Positions 63,400-64,000 of a stretch of 64,000 nt of DNA are shown here, in pieces. The stretch is from assembly GCA_963402885.1 (NCBI GenBank), contig OY727097.1, positions 22,940,001 to 23,004,000 on the forward strand, in the 5' to 3' direction. The DNA comes from Antedon bifida. Its lineage: Eukaryota; Echinodermata; Crinoidea; Comatulida; Antedonidae. The notes below the pieces were generated by a model. It was not told where the DNA came from and made no database searches. It saw only the letters and a program-made list of their open reading frames with translations. Made by a program: the position numbers and the translations under genes. The stretch's first letter is position 1. The number at the start of each line of letters is the position of its first letter.

Positions 63400-64000
63400 T
63401 ACTACAAGTGCCTTGTGTTTCATAGTGCTAAACAAGAATTGAAGAACAGTGTTTTTCTGTGACAGAGGTTACATTATGTTAGATTCTAGCCTCATTTACT
63501 ATAGAAGGCTATGGTACTATACTGGGTATTTATTTGGAACACAGTGCATTGCAGCTACAAGATTGAAGTATACCAAGTAGTTCATTAGCCTTGCTGGCCA
63601 AATCATAATACAAGTATACTTGCTAAGAAAGAACAATACTTGTTGGTGATTCTTTTAATATGTGTTCAAAAGTTTACTGCATACCACATGTCACAGACTT
63701 CTGCTTAAATATATCTTCCAAACAGTTCACCATTCAAAATATTTGTTTTCTCAGTTCAAGTTGTTGCTAATGGTTTTATTCCCAAAAAACACACATGACC
63801 TGTGTACCAAGTCAGATATTAGTCTTTCCACAAGAAAGCTTTCAGTCAGAAATTCTTCTTTCTACTGTAGTAGACAGAGTTACATGTTGTTCACACTGAA
63901 TATTCTGATGTTATTCTTAACATGGGCTGTTATCACTGACGCTCATGCACTTCTTGATGTTGCTATTTAAATGACCTGTTCGCACTAACAACTCTGATTT
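63400..64000. other. Single-copy flank, nothing recognised
   Basis: A 102-codon open frame (63662-63970) has no recognisable domain and the composition of noncoding sequence. No feature is called. Confidence 0.4.

Noticed and set aside
63662-63970. 102-codon frame in the flank
   Set aside because: No domain, no clear splice or promoter context; composition as in surrounding noncoding DNA.

Overview
The window is animal (metazoan) nuclear DNA, about two-thirds A+T. It contains a spliced gene family with GT-AG introns, CR1/Jockey-like LINE sequence, several MITEs and TTA microsatellites. Recurrent AGGCCTA/TAGGCCTAG words, together with this repeat mix, suggest a marine invertebrate deuterostome such as an echinoderm. 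That species guess is weak. Nothing bacterial, viral or CRISPR-like was seen.

Layout. Positions 1-59356 are a head-to-tail tandem array of one composite unit, all in the same orientation. I call the units A (1-4983, cut by the window start), B (4984-18031), C (18032-27875), D (27876-37713), E (37714-49964) and F (49965-59356). The core unit is about 9.4-9.8 kb; B and E are longer because each carries a composite insertion. Each unit holds, in order: an intergenic block with palindromes; one dead non-LTR retrotransposon (+ strand) ending in (TTA)n; a spacer with a degenerate fragment of the host gene; four tandem ~340-370 bp copies of the host gene's 3' tail; the intact host gene (- strand); and its upstream region. 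Positions 59357-64000 are single-copy flank, AT-rich, with no gene I can support.

The gene. On the - strand each unit encodes a three-exon protein that I do not recognise. The exons are a 13-nt coding first exon, a 225-414 nt middle exon and a 353-nt last exon. Both introns are phase 1 and the joined frame is open in all six copies. The long form (C, D: 257 aa; F: 259 aa) has a cysteine-rich N-terminal module, an acidic/Ser/Tyr segment, a 17-residue tandem repeat, a basic stretch and a C-terminal Cys-Cys. Copies A, B and E lack exactly 61 codons (183 nt), which removes most of the cysteine-rich module without breaking the frame.

Array history. All LINE copies share the same frame breaks, so one already dead insertion was amplified with the unit. 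A 406-bp MITE sits in the LINE of units A-E with a 9-bp target duplication; unit F keeps the empty site. A composite insertion is present only in B (3394 bp) and E (2595 bp). The difference is a 785-bp MITE in B whose intact empty site is preserved in E, plus six bases. Unit E is a mosaic (5' half like C/D, 3' half like B), and unit F changes abruptly from near-identity to clear divergence inside exon 2. The array therefore looks like a recently expanding locus reshaped by unequal exchange or conversion while its gene frame stayed open.
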